A stretch of 64,000 nt of DNA from positions 4,395,501 through 4,459,500 of the forward strand of contig NZ_CP013949.1 in NCBI RefSeq assembly GCF_000296215.2, read 5' to 3'. Within the stretch, counting starts at the first letter, position 1. Every line of letters starts with the position of its first letter. This document shows positions 9,798 through 18,427 of this stretch, one piece after another. The notes below the pieces were generated by a model. It was not told where the DNA came from and searched no databases. It saw nothing but the letters and a program-made list of their open reading frames with translations. This DNA comes from Bradyrhizobium sp. CCGE-LA001. GTDB taxonomy: Bacteria > Pseudomonadota > Alphaproteobacteria > Rhizobiales > Xanthobacteraceae. A program made the position numbers and the translations under genes.

Positions 9798-10757
9798 TCA
9801 GTGCTTGATCCCGAACCGCTTCAACTTCCGGTGCAGCGTAGCGCGGCTGACGCCGAGGGCCTTGGCGGCCGCTGACACGTTGCCGTCGGCACGGAGCAGC
9901 GCCCGCTGCAACACCGCGCGCTGACCGCCGGCGAGATGGTCATGCGCGGGTTCGCCGCCGAGGAGATCGGCCGCGGGCACCGGCTGCAACGCCTTGCCGG
10001 GTGCGATCCCGAGTCCGATCCGGGCCGAGCGGGTCGCGCCGATCACGAGATCGTCCGCGTCCACCGCGAGCAGGCCGCTGCAACCTCCGTCCGGACCTCG
10101 CGTCAAGACGATGCGGGCATGGGCGAAGGCCCTGCGAAACAGGTCGGCCTCGATCCGCTTGGCCGCCTCGCCCGCCGCCAGCGCGATCAGGCTGGAGAAC
10201 CCTTCGGTGCGGTCCGCGCGGCAGGAGGAGACATCGAGCACGCCCGCGAGCGCCGCCTCATGGTCGTAGACCGGAACGGCCGTGCAGCTCAAAAGCGTGT
10301 TGCGGGTGAAGAAGTGCTGGTCACGATCGATCGTCAGCGGGCGCTGCTCGACCAGACAGGTGCCGATGCCGTTGGTGCCTTCGTGCTCCTCGCTCCAGAG
10401 CGCGCCGGTCCACAGGCCCCAGGATTGAAACGTCGCATCGTCCGCAGGCGTGCCGCGACGATCGACCGGCACTCCCTCGCCGTCCGCGAGGAGCACGCAG
10501 CAGCCGCTGGCACCGACGGCCTGATACAGCCGGTCCATCGCACCTTGCGCGGCCGCCAGCAGCGGCGCGACGCGCTCGCGGGCTTGACCGAGCTCTGTTT
10601 CGGTGAGCCGCATCGGCGAGCTGCGGCCTCCGGGATCGAGATGATGCAATCGGGACGAACGACGCCACGAAGCCACGAGCGCGGACCGGGCGGCTTGGCC
10701 GGACGCGATGGCAGCCTCGACGCGGGCCGCGTGATGCGGGGGCATTGACCCATTCAT
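9798..10757 (-). CDS. GAF-Fis transcriptional regulator, AcoR-like but without AAA+ domain
   Basis: Predicted regulator of the neighbouring aldehyde dehydrogenase. An N-terminal segment and GAF sensor (about 65-180, with EEHEGTNGIGT and the SCTAVPVYD core) match the sensory half of AcoR-type proteins. Residues about 278-319 are a Fis-type helix-turn-helix (GNVSAAAKALGVSRATLHRK). The central sigma-54-interacting AAA+ domain (Walker A, GAFTGA) is absent, so the protein is about 319 residues instead of over 600. The ATG at 10757 has GGAGG eight bases upstream; a GTG one codon earlier is possible. The GAF ligand is unknown. Confidence 0.85.
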   Translation of the reverse strand: MNGSMPPHHAARVEAAIASGQAARSALVASWRRSSRLHHLDPGGRSSPMRLTETELGQARERVAPLLAAAQGAMDRLYQAVGASGCCVLLADGEGVPVDRRGTPADDATFQSWGLWTGALWSEEHEGTNGIGTCLVEQRPLTIDRDQHFFTRNTLLSCTAVPVYDHEAALAGVLDVSSCRADRTEGFSSLIALAAGEAAKRIEADLFRRAFAHARIVLTRGPDGGCSGLLAVDADDLVIGATRSARIGLGIAPGKALQPVPAADLLGGEPAHDHLAGGQRAVLQRALLRADGNVSAAAKALGVSRATLHRKLKRFGIKH

Positions 10758-10804
10758 CACTGTTTCCTCCGGAAAGCAGCCTAAGCCATGCCGCCATGGC
10801 CCGG

Positions 10805-10818
10805 TTGATCTGCGTCAA
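10805..10818. promoter_or_regulatory. Candidate FixK/FNR box upstream of the GAF-Fis regulator
   Basis: TTGATCTGCGTCAA matches the CRP/FNR-family consensus TTGA-N6-TCAA used by FixK proteins in Bradyrhizobium. It is centred 54 bp upstream of the regulator start codon, close to what a -41.5 activator site with a very short leader would give. Low-oxygen control of the aldehyde module is inferred. The rest of the 215-bp gap to 10972 shows nothing else. Confidence 0.5.
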
Positions 10819-10972
10819 TCCGGGCGACAGCGACCGAAGCCATGAGCCCCTGCTGCGGCGCCGTCAAGGCAGCCGGCAGCCTCTTGGCCTACGACTTTCG
10901 GTAACAGTGCGGTGCGCGGCCGGCGGCAATCCGCAGCCACTTTCGATAGCGGTTTCGAATGCAGCGAGAACG

Positions 10973-11290
10973 CTATTTCGCCGGGATCATCCGAACGAGA
11001 TCATGCGGATTGACATAGTCCAGCTGATAGCGCGCCCGCTCGTCCAGCATGTCAGGATCGATCCGCGACGTGCGCAGCAACGAGACGCGCTGCTCGCTCC
11101 TGGCGCGCTCGCGCTTGAGCTGCGCCAACTCGCTGGTCAGCGCGATGATCTCCTGATCCAGCTCCTGGCGGGCATTGAGGCCATATTTGCCGGTGTAGGC
11201 GTTGACGCCGAAATAGCCGACGATGGCCGCTGCCATGGCATAGAGGGCAAGGCCGGTCAGGATCGATTTCAGGCGCGCGCGGGAGACCAT
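10973..11290 (-). CDS. FtsB/DivIC-like septum formation protein
   Basis: Small bitopic division protein of 105 residues. One transmembrane helix (about 9-28) is followed by a predicted coiled coil (about 40-70, LDQEIIALTSELAQLKRERAR, heptad leucines) and a short C-terminal domain (DERARYQLDYVNPHDLV) typical of the septum-initiator family. It should act in the FtsQLB complex at the inner membrane. The location between pdhA and eno is standard for the alphaproteobacterial member, which supports the call despite low overall conservation. Confidence 0.85.
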   Translation of the reverse strand: MVSRARLKSILTGLALYAMAAAIVGYFGVNAYTGKYGLNARQELDQEIIALTSELAQLKRERARSEQRVSLLRTSRIDPDMLDERARYQLDYVNPHDLVRMIPAK

Positions 11291-11351
11291 CCTGGGAAGA
11301 TGCGGCAGGTTGGTTAAGGGAGTGCTAATTACCCCTGACCGGATATCTCCT

Positions 11352-11437
11352 CGTCATGCCCGGGCTCGTCCCGGGCATCCACGTTCTTCGTCGCTGACGC
11401 CAAGACGTGGATGGCCGGGACAAGCCCGGCCATGACG
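11352..11437. repeat. Bradyrhizobium-type palindromic repeat (copy C)
   Basis: Begins CGTCATGCCCGGGCTCG and ends CCCGGCCATGACG. GACGTGGATG in the right half pairs with CATCCACGTT in the left half, and each half also contains its own CCGGG hairpin. It belongs to the same family as copy A at 1272-1353. It lies between the flavin reductase stop and the ftsB-like gene start, in the gap 11291-11467. Confidence 0.8.
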
Positions 11438-11467
11438 AACAGTTGAGCAAGTATCGGCGGAAACGCC

Positions 11468-12019
11468 TCAGCCGTGGTGCTTCGCGACGTGCGCGGCGAA
11501 GGCGTCGACATAGGCCTGGAGCACGGGCTTGAGCGACTCCTTGGTCAGATTGCCCTCCGCATCGAAAGCGTCGCCGACGGCGTTCAGATAGGTCTCGGGC
11601 TGCTGGAGGATCGGACCGGAGATGCCCGGCAGGATCGTCTGCAGATGCTTGGCCGCGCTGACCCCGCCGAGCGGCCCCGGCGAGTTCGAGACGATGCCGA
11701 CCGGCTTGCCGAGCAACGAGCTCTTGCCATAGGGCCGCGAGGCGACGTCGATGGCATTCTTGAGCACACCCGGAATCGAGCGATTGTATTCCGGCGAGAC
11801 GAAGATGACGCCGTCCGACTTCTGAAGCTTCTCGCGGAAGGCCAGCCAGTCCGCAGGCGGCGCGCCCTCGAGGTCCTGGTTGAAGAACGAGATGCCGGCC
11901 GGCGTGATCACCTCGAGCTTGAGTGAGGCCGGTGCGAGCTTGGCGAGCGCATTGGCGATCTTGAGCGAGAAGCTGTCCTTGCGCAGGCTGCCGGCGATCA
12001 CGACGATGTTGTAGGCCAT
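11468..12019 (-). CDS. NADPH-dependent FMN reductase family protein
   Basis: Flavodoxin-fold oxidoreductase of 183 residues, resembling ChrR/YieF-type quinone or chromate reductases. The FMN phosphate loop is GSLRKDSFS (residues about 9-17), and the second flavin-binding segment is SPEYNRSIPGVLKNAID (about 80-97), both diagnostic. A GSPGPLGG-like segment (NSPGPLGG) precedes the third loop. The ATG at 12019 begins the standard MAYNIVVIAGS; the 14 codons upstream are not family-like. Probably a soluble quinone/flavin reductase in oxidative-stress defence; the substrate cannot be told from sequence. Confidence 0.88.
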   Translation of the reverse strand: MAYNIVVIAGSLRKDSFSLKIANALAKLAPASLKLEVITPAGISFFNQDLEGAPPADWLAFREKLQKSDGVIFVSPEYNRSIPGVLKNAIDVASRPYGKSSLLGKPVGIVSNSPGPLGGVSAAKHLQTILPGISGPILQQPETYLNAVGDAFDAEGNLTKESLKPVLQAYVDAFAAHVAKHHG

Positions 12020-12150
12020 GGGGTGTCCTCGGGGGCTGGAGCGGGAGTGCCGGGGCGGCACTTAAGCGATCCGGCGCATTCGATGCAAGTGCATGAACCG
12101 GATCGATTTGGAAACGCTGTGTTTCGCGAAAGCGGATGTTGCCTAAAACA

Positions 12151-12176
12151 TTCGGGCCGCCAAGCGGCGGCCCGAA
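12151..12176 (-). terminator. Hairpin terminator after the MBL hydrolase gene
   Basis: Perfect 11-base stem TTCGGGCCGCC / GGCGGCCCGAA with a four-base loop. In the minus direction it is followed by TGTTTTAGG, a short T-run, 26 bases beyond the stop of the gene at 12202. It fits an intrinsic terminator for that gene. Confidence 0.65.
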
Positions 12177-12201
12177 CTCTTTCGCATACGTCTAACCCAG
12201 A

Positions 12202-13200
12202 TCAGATCGTCGGATTCCATGCCGACGGGATCAGGCGATATTTGGCGCCGTCCTTTACGACATGACCGACCGAGGGGAAGGTGAAGTGGAAGCCGATCAC
12301 GGTCGCCTTCTCGGCCGCCGCCATGTCGTAGAATTTGTGGCGCGTGGCCTGCGCCATCGCGGCGTCGTAGTCGAACATCACGTGCCAGTCCGGATTGCGC
12401 AGGAAGAATTCCGGGATGTTGGTGACGTCGGACTGGATCAGGACCTTGGCATCGCCCGATGCGACCGCGAACGAGGTATGGCCGGGCGTGTGGCCCGGCG
12501 TCGCGATCGAGGTGATGCCGGGTGCAACTTCCTTGCCCGCTTCGAACTTGGTGACCTTGGACTCGAGACCGGAAAAGGTCTTCTTCACGCTGGCGAAATA
12601 GTTCTTCATCATCGGATTGGACTCGGCCTTGGCGGCGTTGTCCTCGCTGGTCCAGAACTCCCAATCCTTGCCCGGCACCATGATCTCCGCGTTCGGGAAG
12701 GCGAGCGCGCCGTCGGCGAGACGGATGCCGTTGATGTGATCAGGGTGCAAATGCGACAGCAGCACGACGTCGATGGTCTTGGGATCGACCCCGGCAGCCT
12801 GCAGATTTTGCATCAAGCGGCCGACGGCACCCTTGCTCCCCTCGAAATTCGCGATGCCGTTGCCGGTATCGATCAGCACCAGCTTGGAGCCGGTGTTGAT
12901 GAGTTGCGGGTTGAACGGGACGGTGACCATGCCCTTGGGCATGTAGGCCGCCTCGCCAGCAGCCAGCGCCTCCTCTTTCGGAACATTGGCGACGAACTTG
13001 TCCGGCATCGGAAAGGTGCGCGCGCCGTCATTGACCGAGGTGCATTCGAGGCTGCCCACCTTGTAGCGATAGAAGCCCGGCGCCTGCGCCCCGGCTTGGG
13101 GCGCTGCGGCATTGGCGGTCATGGTCCCAAGCCCGGTAACGGCAGCCGCGCCCATGGCGGCGGCGCCTGCGAGCAGGTGACGGCGATTGAGATCGGTCAT
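12202..13200 (-). CDS. Tat-exported metallo-beta-lactamase-fold hydrolase
   Basis: Binuclear-metal hydrolase of 332 residues. A Tat-type signal (NRRHLLAGAAAMGAAAV, cleavage near AAA at about 33) points to the periplasm. The metal motif HLHPDH (near residue 150), a downstream histidine in TPGHTPGH, an aspartate in LIQSDV and a C-terminal GFHFTFP histidine complete the ligand set. The lactonase-like order and a size near 300 suggest hydrolysis of a lactone or ester, but the substrate is not known. It is monocistronic, with its own terminator. Confidence 0.87.
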   Translation of the reverse strand: MTDLNRRHLLAGAAAMGAAAVTGLGTMTANAAAPQAGAQAPGFYRYKVGSLECTSVNDGARTFPMPDKFVANVPKEEALAAGEAAYMPKGMVTVPFNPQLINTGSKLVLIDTGNGIANFEGSKGAVGRLMQNLQAAGVDPKTIDVVLLSHLHPDHINGIRLADGALAFPNAEIMVPGKDWEFWTSEDNAAKAESNPMMKNYFASVKKTFSGLESKVTKFEAGKEVAPGITSIATPGHTPGHTSFAVASGDAKVLIQSDVTNIPEFFLRNPDWHVMFDYDAAMAQATRHKFYDMAAAEKATVIGFHFTFPSVGHVVKDGAKYRLIPSAWNPTI

Positions 13201-13315
13201 GGAATTCCCTTCTGAGCCCCTGCGGATTTTCCGCTTTCAACGACGGCGGGAATAATCCCCGGCTTCGCTCGGAAGGCAAGACCTTCTTTGGGTGACGTGC
13301 CGTCGCACGCCGCCA

Positions 13316-14449
13316 TTATTTATTTGGGTTGATGAGGAATTTTTCGCCGGTGGCACGTTTGGCGTAGACCGCGATGTTGGCGGGATCGAGCACCTCGGGC
13401 AGCGAGACCACCTTGGTGTAGTGACTGGCGAAGGTGGTCTTGAGCTCGGAGGCGACGCGCTGGCGCAGGCGACCGATCTCGGCCGGGCCGATGTTCTGGA
13501 GGAACGGCGTGAGCAGCCAGCCGCCGACACCCCAGCTGAGGCCGAAAGAGCGGTTCAGCTCGGTCGGGCGCGTGTCGAGGCTGCCATAGATGTAGACGTG
13601 CTTGTACACGTTAGAGCCGTAGCGACTGTACTCCTTCGCGGTCTTGTTGGCCGCAATCTCCATGGCCGCCAGGATCTGGCTCGCCAACTTGCCGCCGCCG
13701 ATGGCGTCGAAGGCAATCGTGGCGCCGGTCTCGACCAGCGCATTGGTGAGATCGTCCATGAAGCTCGCCGCGCTGGAATCCACAACGTGCCTGGCGCCGA
13801 TCTTGTGCAGGATCTCCGCCTGCTCCTTGTTCCTGACGATGTTGACGAGAGCGATCCCGTCCTTGATGCAGATCTTGTTCAGCATCTGGCCGAGATTGGA
13901 GGCAGCCGCGGTGTGCACGAGAGCCTTGTGGTTCTCCCGCCGCATCGTCTCGGTCATGCCGAGCGCGGTCAGCGGATTGACGAACCAGGAGGCGCCATCC
14001 GCGGCCGTGGTGCCCTCAGGCAGCTCCATGACGTCGCGGACCTTCAGCACGCGATATTGCGTGTACATCGCCCCGCCGATCATCGACACCGTCTTGCCCA
14101 TCAGCGCCTTTGCCGAATCCGACGAGCCGGCCCCGATCACCGTGCCGGCGCCCTCATTGCCGACCGGCAGAGACTGGTCGAACCGCGCCCCCATCATCCG
14201 CATCGCCGCCTCCGGCATCTGGGCGGTGATGATCGGCATCTCCTTGGTGCCGGAGGCCTTCGCCGCCGACATGTCGGCGGGTCCAATCAGGAGCCCGAGG
14301 TCGGAAGGGTTGATCGGGGTCGCCTCGACGCGAACCACGACCTCGTCATCGGCCGGCTCTGGCGTCGGGACATTCACGAGGGACAGTTCCAGCTCACCGC
14401 TCTTCTTCAGCAGCGAACGCAGTTGTAGTCCGGTCTTGCCGTCGCTCAT
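13316..14449 (-). CDS. Zinc-independent MDR oxidoreductase (quinone-reductase-like)
   Basis: Medium-chain dehydrogenase/reductase of 377 residues. An N-terminal GroES-like domain (substrate side, with EATPINPSDLGLL) is followed by a Rossmann domain. The usual GHE zinc position reads GNE, and the structural four-cysteine lobe is absent, so no catalytic zinc is expected; this is the quinone-oxidoreductase/enoyl-reductase branch. GGAGG lies upstream of ATG 14449. It sits 41 bp after eno on the same strand and may be read through from it. Likely NADPH-dependent reduction of an unsaturated carbonyl or quinone. Confidence 0.82.
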   Translation of the reverse strand: MSDGKTGLQLRSLLKKSGELELSLVNVPTPEPADDEVVVRVEATPINPSDLGLLIGPADMSAAKASGTKEMPIITAQMPEAAMRMMGARFDQSLPVGNEGAGTVIGAGSSDSAKALMGKTVSMIGGAMYTQYRVLKVRDVMELPEGTTAADGASWFVNPLTALGMTETMRRENHKALVHTAAASNLGQMLNKICIKDGIALVNIVRNKEQAEILHKIGARHVVDSSAASFMDDLTNALVETGATIAFDAIGGGKLASQILAAMEIAANKTAKEYSRYGSNVYKHVYIYGSLDTRPTELNRSFGLSWGVGGWLLTPFLQNIGPAEIGRLRQRVASELKTTFASHYTKVVSLPEVLDPANIAVYAKRATGEKFLINPNK

Positions 14450-14490
14450 GTCGATCCTCCCTGTCCGTCTTTCGCAGTCGAGGCGCCGGC

Positions 14491-15774
14491 TTACGCAAGC
14501 GCCTTCAGTGCCGCCTTGCCGCCGTAGAGCGCCTGCTTGCCGAGTTGCTGCTCGATGCGCAGGAGCTGGTTGTATTTGGCGGTGCGATCGGACCGCGCAA
14601 GGGAGCCGGTCTTGATCTGACCGCAGTTCGTGGCAACCGCAAGATCGGCGATGGTGGAATCCTCGGTCTCGCCCGAGCGGTGCGACATCACCGAGGTGTA
14701 GCCGGCCTTGTGCGCCATCTCGACGGCGGCGAGCGTCTCGGTCAGCGTGCCGATCTGGTTGACCTTGATCAGGATCGAGTTGGCCCGGCCGGCCTTGATG
14801 CCTTCGGCGAGACGCTTGACGTTGGTGACGAAGAGATCGTCGCCGACGAGCTGGCACTTCTTGCCGATGAGGTCGGTGAGCTCCTTCCAGCCGTCCATGT
14901 CGTCTTCCGACATGCCGTCCTCGATGGTGACGATCGGATAGCGCGCGACGAGGTCCGCGAGGTACTTGGCCTGCTCGGAGATCGAGCGGGTTTTGCCCTC
15001 GCCTTCATAGACATACTTGCCGCCCTTAAAGAACTCGGTCGAGGCGCAGTCGAGGCCGAGCACGATGTCGGAGCCCGCCTTGAAGCCGGCCTTGCCGATC
15101 GCGTTCATGACGAAGTCGAGCGCGGCATCCGCCGACGGCAGGTTCGGGGCGAAGCCGCCCTCGTCGCCGACATTGGTGTTGTGGCCGGCTTTCTTCAATT
15201 CGGACTTCAGCGTGTGGAACACCTCCGCACCGTAGCGCAGGCCCTCGGCGAAGGACGATGCGCCGACGGGCAGGATCATGAACTCCTGGAAGTCGATCGG
15301 GTTGTCGGCATGCACGCCGCCATTGATGATGTTCATCATCGGCACCGGCAACAGACGCGCGGAGGTGCCGCCAACATAGCGATAGAGCGGCATGTCGAGC
15401 GAGTTCGCGGCCGCTTTGGCGCAGGCGAGCGAGACGCCGAGGATGGCGTTGGCCCCGAGCCGGCTCTTGTTCGCCGTGCCGTCGAGATCGATCATGATCT
15501 GGTCGATCTGGGCCTGCTGCTCGACATCGAGACCACTCAGGGCCTCGAAAATCTCGCCGTTGACGGCGCCGACCGCCTTGGTGACGCCCTTGCCGAGATA
15601 GCGGGCCTTGTCGCCGTCGCGCAATTCCACCGCCTCATGGGCTCCGGTCGAGGCGCCCGACGGCACCGCGGCGCGGCCGAGCGCACCGTCTTCCAACACC
15701 ACATCGACCTCGACGGTGGGATTACCCCGGCTATCCAGGATTTCGCGGCCGATGATGTCGATGATGGCGGTCAT
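14491..15774 (-). CDS. eno: Enolase
   Basis: Glycolytic 2-phosphoglycerate dehydratase of 427 residues, the normal size. Visible family features: an N-terminal GREILDSRGNPTVEVD, the catalytic loop SGASTGAHEA, magnesium ligands in LGLDCAS, TIEDGMSEDDMDGW and LVGDDLFVTN, the catalytic lysine in ILIKVNQIGTLTE, and the C-terminal signature MSHRSGETED. ATG 15774 begins MTAIIDIIGREIL; the open frame runs 86 codons further upstream without homology. It is divergent from queF, with a 124-bp shared promoter region. Confidence 0.97.
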   Translation of the reverse strand: MTAIIDIIGREILDSRGNPTVEVDVVLEDGALGRAAVPSGASTGAHEAVELRDGDKARYLGKGVTKAVGAVNGEIFEALSGLDVEQQAQIDQIMIDLDGTANKSRLGANAILGVSLACAKAAANSLDMPLYRYVGGTSARLLPVPMMNIINGGVHADNPIDFQEFMILPVGASSFAEGLRYGAEVFHTLKSELKKAGHNTNVGDEGGFAPNLPSADAALDFVMNAIGKAGFKAGSDIVLGLDCASTEFFKGGKYVYEGEGKTRSISEQAKYLADLVARYPIVTIEDGMSEDDMDGWKELTDLIGKKCQLVGDDLFVTNVKRLAEGIKAGRANSILIKVNQIGTLTETLAAVEMAHKAGYTSVMSHRSGETEDSTIADLAVATNCGQIKTGSLARSDRTAKYNQLLRIEQQLGKQALYGGKAALKALA

Positions 15775-15898
15775 GAGAGCCTCATTTCGGGAAACAAAGG
15801 GGCAGTTGGCGGTGCTTCTACCGCAATGCATCGACGCGGAAAAGGCCGGGTGACGGCCGCCCGATGATTGGCTAAGAGGGCCGCACGGAGGCGGCCGA

Positions 15899-16387
15899 AT
15901 GTCGAAAAAACCCAGCAAATCGAACAAGTCCCCTGCCAAGCCAGCTTCATTGCAGCTTGGCCGCGCCGTGGAATGGCCGGATGCGCCTGAAAAAGCCAAG
16001 CTCGACCGCGTGCCGAATCCGCAAGAAGGCACGGATTATCTGGTGCGTTTCACCGTGCCGGAATTCACCTCGCTCTGCCCGGTCACGGGCCAGCCGGATT
16101 TCGCGCATCTGATGATCGACTACGCGCCGGGCCAGTGGCTGCTGGAGTCAAAATCGCTCAAACTCTACATCGCAAGCTTCCGCAATCACGGCGCCTTCCA
16201 CGAGGACTGCACCGTGATGATCGGCAAGCGCATCGCCAGCGAGATCAAGCCGAAATGGCTGCGCATCGGCGGCTATTGGTATCCGCGCGGCGGCATCCCG
16301 ATCGACGTATTCTGGCAGACCGGCCGCGTACCGAAGGGAATGTGGGTGCCCGAGCAAGGCGTCGCGCCTTATCGCGGGCGGGGCTAG
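15899..16387 (+). CDS. queF: NADPH-dependent preQ1 synthase (7-cyano-7-deazaguanine reductase)
   Basis: Reduces preQ0 to preQ1 in queuosine biosynthesis. The 162-residue protein is the short unimodular QueF type. The catalytic Cys60 lies in FTSLCPVTGQPDF with the general acid Asp67, and the family motif ESKSLKLYIASFRNHGAFHED carries the substrate-binding Glu and His. A Lys/Pro-rich 20-residue N-terminus precedes the fold. A molybdate-type binding protein follows 16 bp downstream. Confidence 0.95.
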   Translation: MSKKPSKSNKSPAKPASLQLGRAVEWPDAPEKAKLDRVPNPQEGTDYLVRFTVPEFTSLCPVTGQPDFAHLMIDYAPGQWLLESKSLKLYIASFRNHGAFHEDCTVMIGKRIASEIKPKWLRIGGYWYPRGGIPIDVFWQTGRVPKGMWVPEQGVAPYRGRG

Positions 16388-16403
16388 GAGGAGAAAAACA
16401 ACA

Positions 16404-17201
16404 ATGAAATGGATGCCAGCAACACTCCGCAACCTTGCTCTGGGTCTTCTGGCTGTCCTGTGGCTCAGCGGCGCGTCCGATGCTGCCGAGGTTCGGGTGA
16501 TGATCTCGGGCGGACTGACGGCTGCTTACAAGGTGCTCGTGCCGGAATTCGAGAAGGCCACCGGCAACAAGGTGCTGACGGAATATGGGCCGTCGATGGG
16601 CACGACCGCGAACGCCATCCCGGTGCGGCTCGAACGCGGCGAGCCGGCCGATGTCCTGATCATGGTGGGCTATGCCCTCAACGATCTCGCCAGCAAGGGC
16701 AAGGTCGTTGCCGGCAGCCAGGTCGATCTGACCAGGTCCCCGATCGGGATCGCCGTGAAAGCGGGCGCGCCGAAGCCGGACATCAGCTCCGTGGAAACGG
16801 TGAAGCGCGCGCTGCTGGCGGCGAAGACGATCGCCTATTCCGACAGCGCCAGCGGCGTCTACGTCTCGACCGAGATGTTCGACAAGCTCGGCATTGCCGA
16901 CGCCATGAAGGACAAGGCGCGCAAGATTCCGGCAACGCCTGTCGGCGAGACCGTCGCGCATGGCGAGGCCGAGCTCGGCTTCCAGCAGATCAGCGAGCTG
17001 AAGCCCGTCAAGGGCATCGACATCGTCGGACCGCTGCCGAGCGAGTTGCAGAAGATCACGATCTTTTCCGCCGGAATTGCGACCGGTTCGAAGGAGCCCG
17101 AGGCAGGCCGGGCCTTGATCAAGTTCCTGGCCTCCCCGGCTGCGCGCGAGGCGATCATTGCGAGCGGCATGGAGCCGATCCAGGCTCTCGGGTCAAAATA
17201 G
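16404..17201 (+). CDS. ModA-like periplasmic substrate-binding protein
   Basis: A 265-residue secreted protein with a Sec signal peptide (hydrophobic core about 10-22, cleavage after SDAAE region near 28). The mature part has the type-II periplasmic binding fold of the molybdate/tungstate group: ISGGLTAAYKVLVPEFEKATG, an RGEPADVLI box and YSDSASGVYVS. AGGAGG lies before the ATG. No permease or ATPase gene accompanies it, and modern relatives are often orphan binding proteins, so the ligand is uncertain. It follows queF closely and may share its transcript. Confidence 0.82.
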   Translation: MKWMPATLRNLALGLLAVLWLSGASDAAEVRVMISGGLTAAYKVLVPEFEKATGNKVLTEYGPSMGTTANAIPVRLERGEPADVLIMVGYALNDLASKGKVVAGSQVDLTRSPIGIAVKAGAPKPDISSVETVKRALLAAKTIAYSDSASGVYVSTEMFDKLGIADAMKDKARKIPATPVGETVAHGEAELGFQQISELKPVKGIDIVGPLPSELQKITIFSAGIATGSKEPEAGRALIKFLASPAAREAIIASGMEPIQALGSK

Positions 17202-17221
17202 CCAAGCTCATCCGGTAGACG

Positions 17222-18427
17222 TCAGCGCGCGTCCGCCGGCGCTCGCTGTTTCAGCAGGCGGGCGCAGACGAAGCCCAGCACCACCATGATCACTGCGCTC
17301 GCGAACAGCGTCGGCATCTTGCCGGCATGGTGGAGTCCGAAGCCATAGGCGAGCGGCCCAACGGTCTGCCCCATGAAGAAGAAGAATGAATGCAGCGACA
17401 ACGCGGTGGCGCGCGCCTCGACCGAGAGCTCGCTGGCGAAGACCTGCAGACAACCATGGGCGATGTAGAAGCCCCATCCCATCACGACGAGATTCAGGGC
17501 CTGCACCTCCCAGCGCGGGCCGAAGGCCACAGCAACGAGCTGTGAGGCAACCAGCGTCATGCCGGCGATCATCATGCCCTTCATGCCAAGGCGCGGCAGC
17601 AGGCGCGACACCGTCAGCGTGTAGAACAGGCCGCCGACCGCAAAGCCCGCGATGACGAGCCCCGCGATCGAGAGCGAGGTCTGGCCAAGTTCGAACAGGA
17701 ACGAGGCGATGTAGGGAAACAGACCGAGCACACAGCAGCCTTCGATGAACACTGCCGTGTAGCAGACATAGGCGTTCGGATTGGTGAAGATGGTGCGATA
17801 GCCGGCCTTCAGCGCCGACAGGCTCGTCTTCGGCGGATGCTTGACCTTGGCGCCGTGAAAGCCGGCCGCAACCGCGATCGAGGCGACGATCACGAGCACG
17901 CCCAGCACCGCCAGCACGCCGCGCCACCCCAGGAAATCGCCGATCAGGCCGGAGGCCGAGGCGCCGAGGAGATTGCCCGTCATCGCGCCCGCGAGCGTGC
18001 GGCTGATTGCGACCTGGCGTTTCTCAGGCCCGACGAGATCGCTGGTCAGGCTCAGCGCCACCGGAAACACACCGCCCGAGCCGATACCGGCGAGAATGCG
18101 GGTGGCAAACAGCACCGAGAACGAGGTCGAGAACGCGCCGAGGATATTGGCGAGGCCGAGCAGCGCGAGGCAGCCGATCATCAGCCGCGTCTTTCCGAAC
18201 AGGTCGGCTGCAGCGCCAATGATGGGCTGGATGATCGAGAAGGTGAAGGCGAACACCGCGGCAAAGCCCGCCGCAGTCGCGATGCTGACGCCAAAGTCTT
18301 CGGCGACGTGCGGCAGCACCGGATCGAGCGCGCGTGCGGAGAGTGCTGCGGCGAAGCTTGCGCCTGCTATGACGTAGAGCGCTGCCGGCAAGCCGTGATC
18401 GTGCGGCCGCGCCTCGCCTTGCTGCAT
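17222..18427 (-). CDS. Major facilitator superfamily transporter (AraJ/drug-efflux type)
   Basis: Inner-membrane transporter of 401 residues with about twelve predicted helices. Helix 2-3 loop carries the MFS signature in the form GAAADLFGKTRLMIG. The sequence resembles the DHA1/AraJ group of efflux pumps. Its ATG overlaps the kdsA stop (TGATG at 18425-18429), so translation is probably coupled to kdsA. It converges with the ModA-like gene, with 20 bp between stops. Substrate unknown. Confidence 0.85.
   Translation of the reverse strand: MQQGEARPHDHGLPAALYVIAGASFAAALSARALDPVLPHVAEDFGVSIATAAGFAAVFAFTFSIIQPIIGAAADLFGKTRLMIGCLALLGLANILGAFSTSFSVLFATRILAGIGSGGVFPVALSLTSDLVGPEKRQVAISRTLAGAMTGNLLGASASGLIGDFLGWRGVLAVLGVLVIVASIAVAAGFHGAKVKHPPKTSLSALKAGYRTIFTNPNAYVCYTAVFIEGCCVLGLFPYIASFLFELGQTSLSIAGLVIAGFAVGGLFYTLTVSRLLPRLGMKGMMIAGMTLVASQLVAVAFGPRWEVQALNLVVMGWGFYIAHGCLQVFASELSVEARATALSLHSFFFFMGQTVGPLAYGFGLHHAGKMPTLFASAVIMVVLGFVCARLLKQRAPADAR

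Noticed and set aside
7244..9808. 854-codon open frame on the plus strand across pdhA and aldB
   Set aside because: It crosses two well-supported genes and the control region between them and has no recognisable domain; a GC-bias shadow.
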